Positions 62,101 to 64,000 of a stretch of DNA of 64,000 nucleotides are shown piece by piece. Each line of letters begins with the position of its first letter. Position 1 is the stretch's first letter. A program made the position numbers and the translations under genes. Source of the stretch: Lampris incognitus (taxonomy: Eukaryota; Chordata; Actinopteri; Lampriformes; Lampridae); contig NC_079221.1 of assembly GCF_029633865.1 (NCBI RefSeq), positions 3,412,230-3,476,229 on the forward strand, in the 5' to 3' direction. The notes under the pieces were generated by a model that was given only the letters and a program-made list of their open reading frames with translations, made no database searches and was not told the DNA's origin.

Positions 62101-62415
62101 CCTCTACACCCCTACACATCCTCTACACCCCTACACATTCTCTACACACCCTCTACACCCCTACACACCCTCTACACCCCTACACATCCTCTACACCCCT
62201 ACACATTTTCTACACACCCTCTACACACCTACACACCTACACATCCTCTACACATCCACTACACACCTACACATCCTCTACACCCCTACACATCCTCTAC
62301 ACACCTATACACCCTCTACACACCTACATATCCGCTACACACCTACACATCCGCTACACACCTACACATCCGCTACACACCTACACATCCGCTACACACC
62401 TCCACACCCGCTACA
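59170..62415. repeat. 3.2-kb satellite based on an 11-bp unit
   Basis: The first half (to about 60900) is CTACACACCCG / CTACACACCCT units of 11 bp with occasional shorter ones. The second half is dominated by CTCTACACCCCTACACATC units of about 19 bp. A block of about 140 bp at 61904-62045 recurs at about 62203-62340, roughly 299 bp later. The plus strand lacks stops, giving a 972-codon frame that is purely repeat-derived. Confidence 0.97.
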
Positions 62416-62429
62416 CAGCGGCCACAGAA

Positions 62430-64000
62430 CAGCACGCTAACTCGCCTGACGGTGACAGGTGCTCGCCACGCGTATAAATACCAAACAACGTTTGATAGAA
62501 TTAAAATATATATATAAATAAAACCCCAACGTCCACAAGTGAAGATCGTTTCACCGTTTACCTTTAGCCCGTATTCATACGGGTCGACACGCAACAGTTG
62601 GGTCTTATCTTCCCCCTCCCAAATGTGACCACGTGGCTAATCTGCGTCTACTTTTATGATAAATGCTAAAGTCAAAGATCTTAAAGCTACAGTGAAGGTA
62701 GCCGTTCATTCAAGAACAGTGCCAATTTACACACCAAGAGGAAAGAAAACAGCCTCTAAACCCACGTTTAGGCTTTCCACAGCGAGACCGGCCTCTTGTT
62801 CAGAGCAGGACTAGGACCTGGGTTTACGTTGTTGCCTAGGCGGTGATCTAGCCGGGAGGGAGGGGAGGCCGCCGTGCAGCAGGACCAGCAGGACCAGCAG
62901 GACCAGCAGCAGCAGAGGCCTCGCTGCCTTCATGCGAGCGATGGGCAGGGTGGCTGCGTTTACTGGAGCAGGGAGACGAGCTACCTTATAGATTAAAAGC
63001 GATTTACCCGCCGCCGTTAGCCGCTGATTGAAAAACCGAGACGATGTACATGAATGATGACCTTCAGAGAGACACGAGCGCCGTGCTCAGAGCTCTCTTT
63101 CTAGCCTTCGTGCAGCAGCCCCGCCGACCACACCCACGTCTCTGCACATCGGGTTGGGCGGCGGTTGTCTGTCTCCCGCTAACGCCTGGAGGCTTCAGCG
63201 CCAGAGGCGACCACGCTGTGTCACCTGGTCCGAGGTCGTTACGCGGACCCTCTCCTTCACTACACTACGGCAGTAAAGCACAGGAGCGCCAGGACCCAGC
63301 CAGCGGCCCTTAAGCTGAGGCCCCTGAGCCAAACGCTGATAAACATACCAGCTAGACGGGCCCGGTGCAAGCCGCCAGTGGAGATCAGCGCAGAGGGGGG
63401 CTTACAGAGGGAGGTTTAAATGTGTTGAGGAGTGAGGTTAAGATGCCACACCGGGGGCCCCTTTGCACCGAGGGCCCCCCCTCCCCCAGCCCCCCTCAGG
63501 AACCAGCCAACTGCTCAACCGGTGAAGTCAAAGAAAAACATAAACAGTAGAGATCTCCTCTGTGCTGTGCCGCTGGGCCCAGGCGCCCCACTAGCGTGGC
63601 TTCCTTTTTAATTCTGTATCCTTTCCACGCCGGCAAACCGGTGCGTCGCGGCGTCAGTCGGAAACCGAACAACCACCGAAAAGCTCAAGTAAGATCGTCC
63701 AGTTCTCAAGGCCCCCTCGTGATGACGCGGCGGCGGGCCCGTGTCCTTGTTGCAGGCGTTTAAAGCCGGGCCCGACGTGAGTCCGTCGAGGTGTGGATAT
63801 GTGATACGCCGTTGGTAAATGAAGCCAAAGGTCAGCAGGGGAGCATGTGGAGAGGTTCAGCGGGCCACCGCGAGGAGTCAATAGGTCACCATTAAAGTAC
63901 AAGAGAGAAGTCTGACTCAGCACTCTGGTCAGGTCAAAGAGTGAAAGGGGGTCCGGGGCAGGCAGAATGGCCGTGCGACCCCCCCTTTCATGAAGCGGTG
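62430..64000. other. GC-rich sequence upstream of rbms1, no gene recognised
   Basis: It contains a short CAGGACCAG triplet-like repeat near 62880-62910 and several poly-C stretches. Small frames have no recognisable domain. Further upstream rbms1 exons could lie here or beyond, but none was identified. Confidence 0.45.

Overview
The window reads as vertebrate nuclear DNA, almost certainly from a teleost fish. The coding signal is two spliced genes with GT-AG introns, the promoters are CpG-rich, and the rest is fish-type SINEs, MITEs, LINE relics, (CA)n tracts and very large minisatellite arrays. No bacterial, phage or CRISPR feature was seen. The species cannot be named from the sequence.

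Two genes can be rebuilt exon by exon, both on the minus strand. (1) cd302, a single-pass C-type lectin-like receptor, has six coding exons between 14595 and 11676 and encodes 240 aa. (2) rbms1, a two-RRM single-stranded nucleic-acid-binding protein of the MSSP family, has thirteen coding exons between 58238 and 33406 and encodes 397 aa. Its first exon matches the MIF...PYRKQ-type alternative start of mammalian RBMS1. All junctions keep frame. In mammals CD302 and RBMS1 lie in the same neighbourhood with LY75, PLA2R1 and ITGB6 near or between them. Here nothing resembling those genes is visible in the roughly 14.6 kb between cd302 and the end of rbms1.

Layout. 1-11.1 kb: no recognised gene; an 18-bp tandem repeat, a degraded LINE ORF2 tail, CpG-rich blocks, a short telomere-like tract, tRNA-derived SINEs, a 35-bp minisatellite (8.1-9.3 kb) and a MITE. 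11.1-14.6 kb: cd302, with a TIR element abutting its stop codon and a 101-bp minisatellite in intron 3 that copies its own 5' splice site. 14.6-16.5 kb: cd302 promoter region and an inverted repeat. 16.5-24.5 kb: a near-continuous run of unrelated minisatellites (40, 20, 79, 22, 33 and 32 bp units). 24.5-29.1 kb: unique sequence, then nested SINE and LINE copies. 29.2-33.4 kb: probable rbms1 3' UTR, interrupted by a 1.6 kb GC-rich array with a 211-bp higher-order period. 33.4-58.2 kb: rbms1 exons, with introns carrying SINEs, an intact 839-bp hAT-type nonautonomous element with a perfect 8-bp target duplication, LINE debris and microsatellites. 57.7-59.1 kb: rbms1 CpG island. 59.2-62.4 kb: a 3.2 kb 11-bp-based satellite. 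62.4-64 kb: GC-rich sequence with no recognised gene.

The two genes have unrelated roles: an endocytic or adhesion receptor of myeloid-type cells, and an RNA/DNA-binding regulator. They are linked by ancestral synteny, not by function. The main interest is how repeats have invaded gene parts: splice sites, 3' UTRs and promoter flanks.
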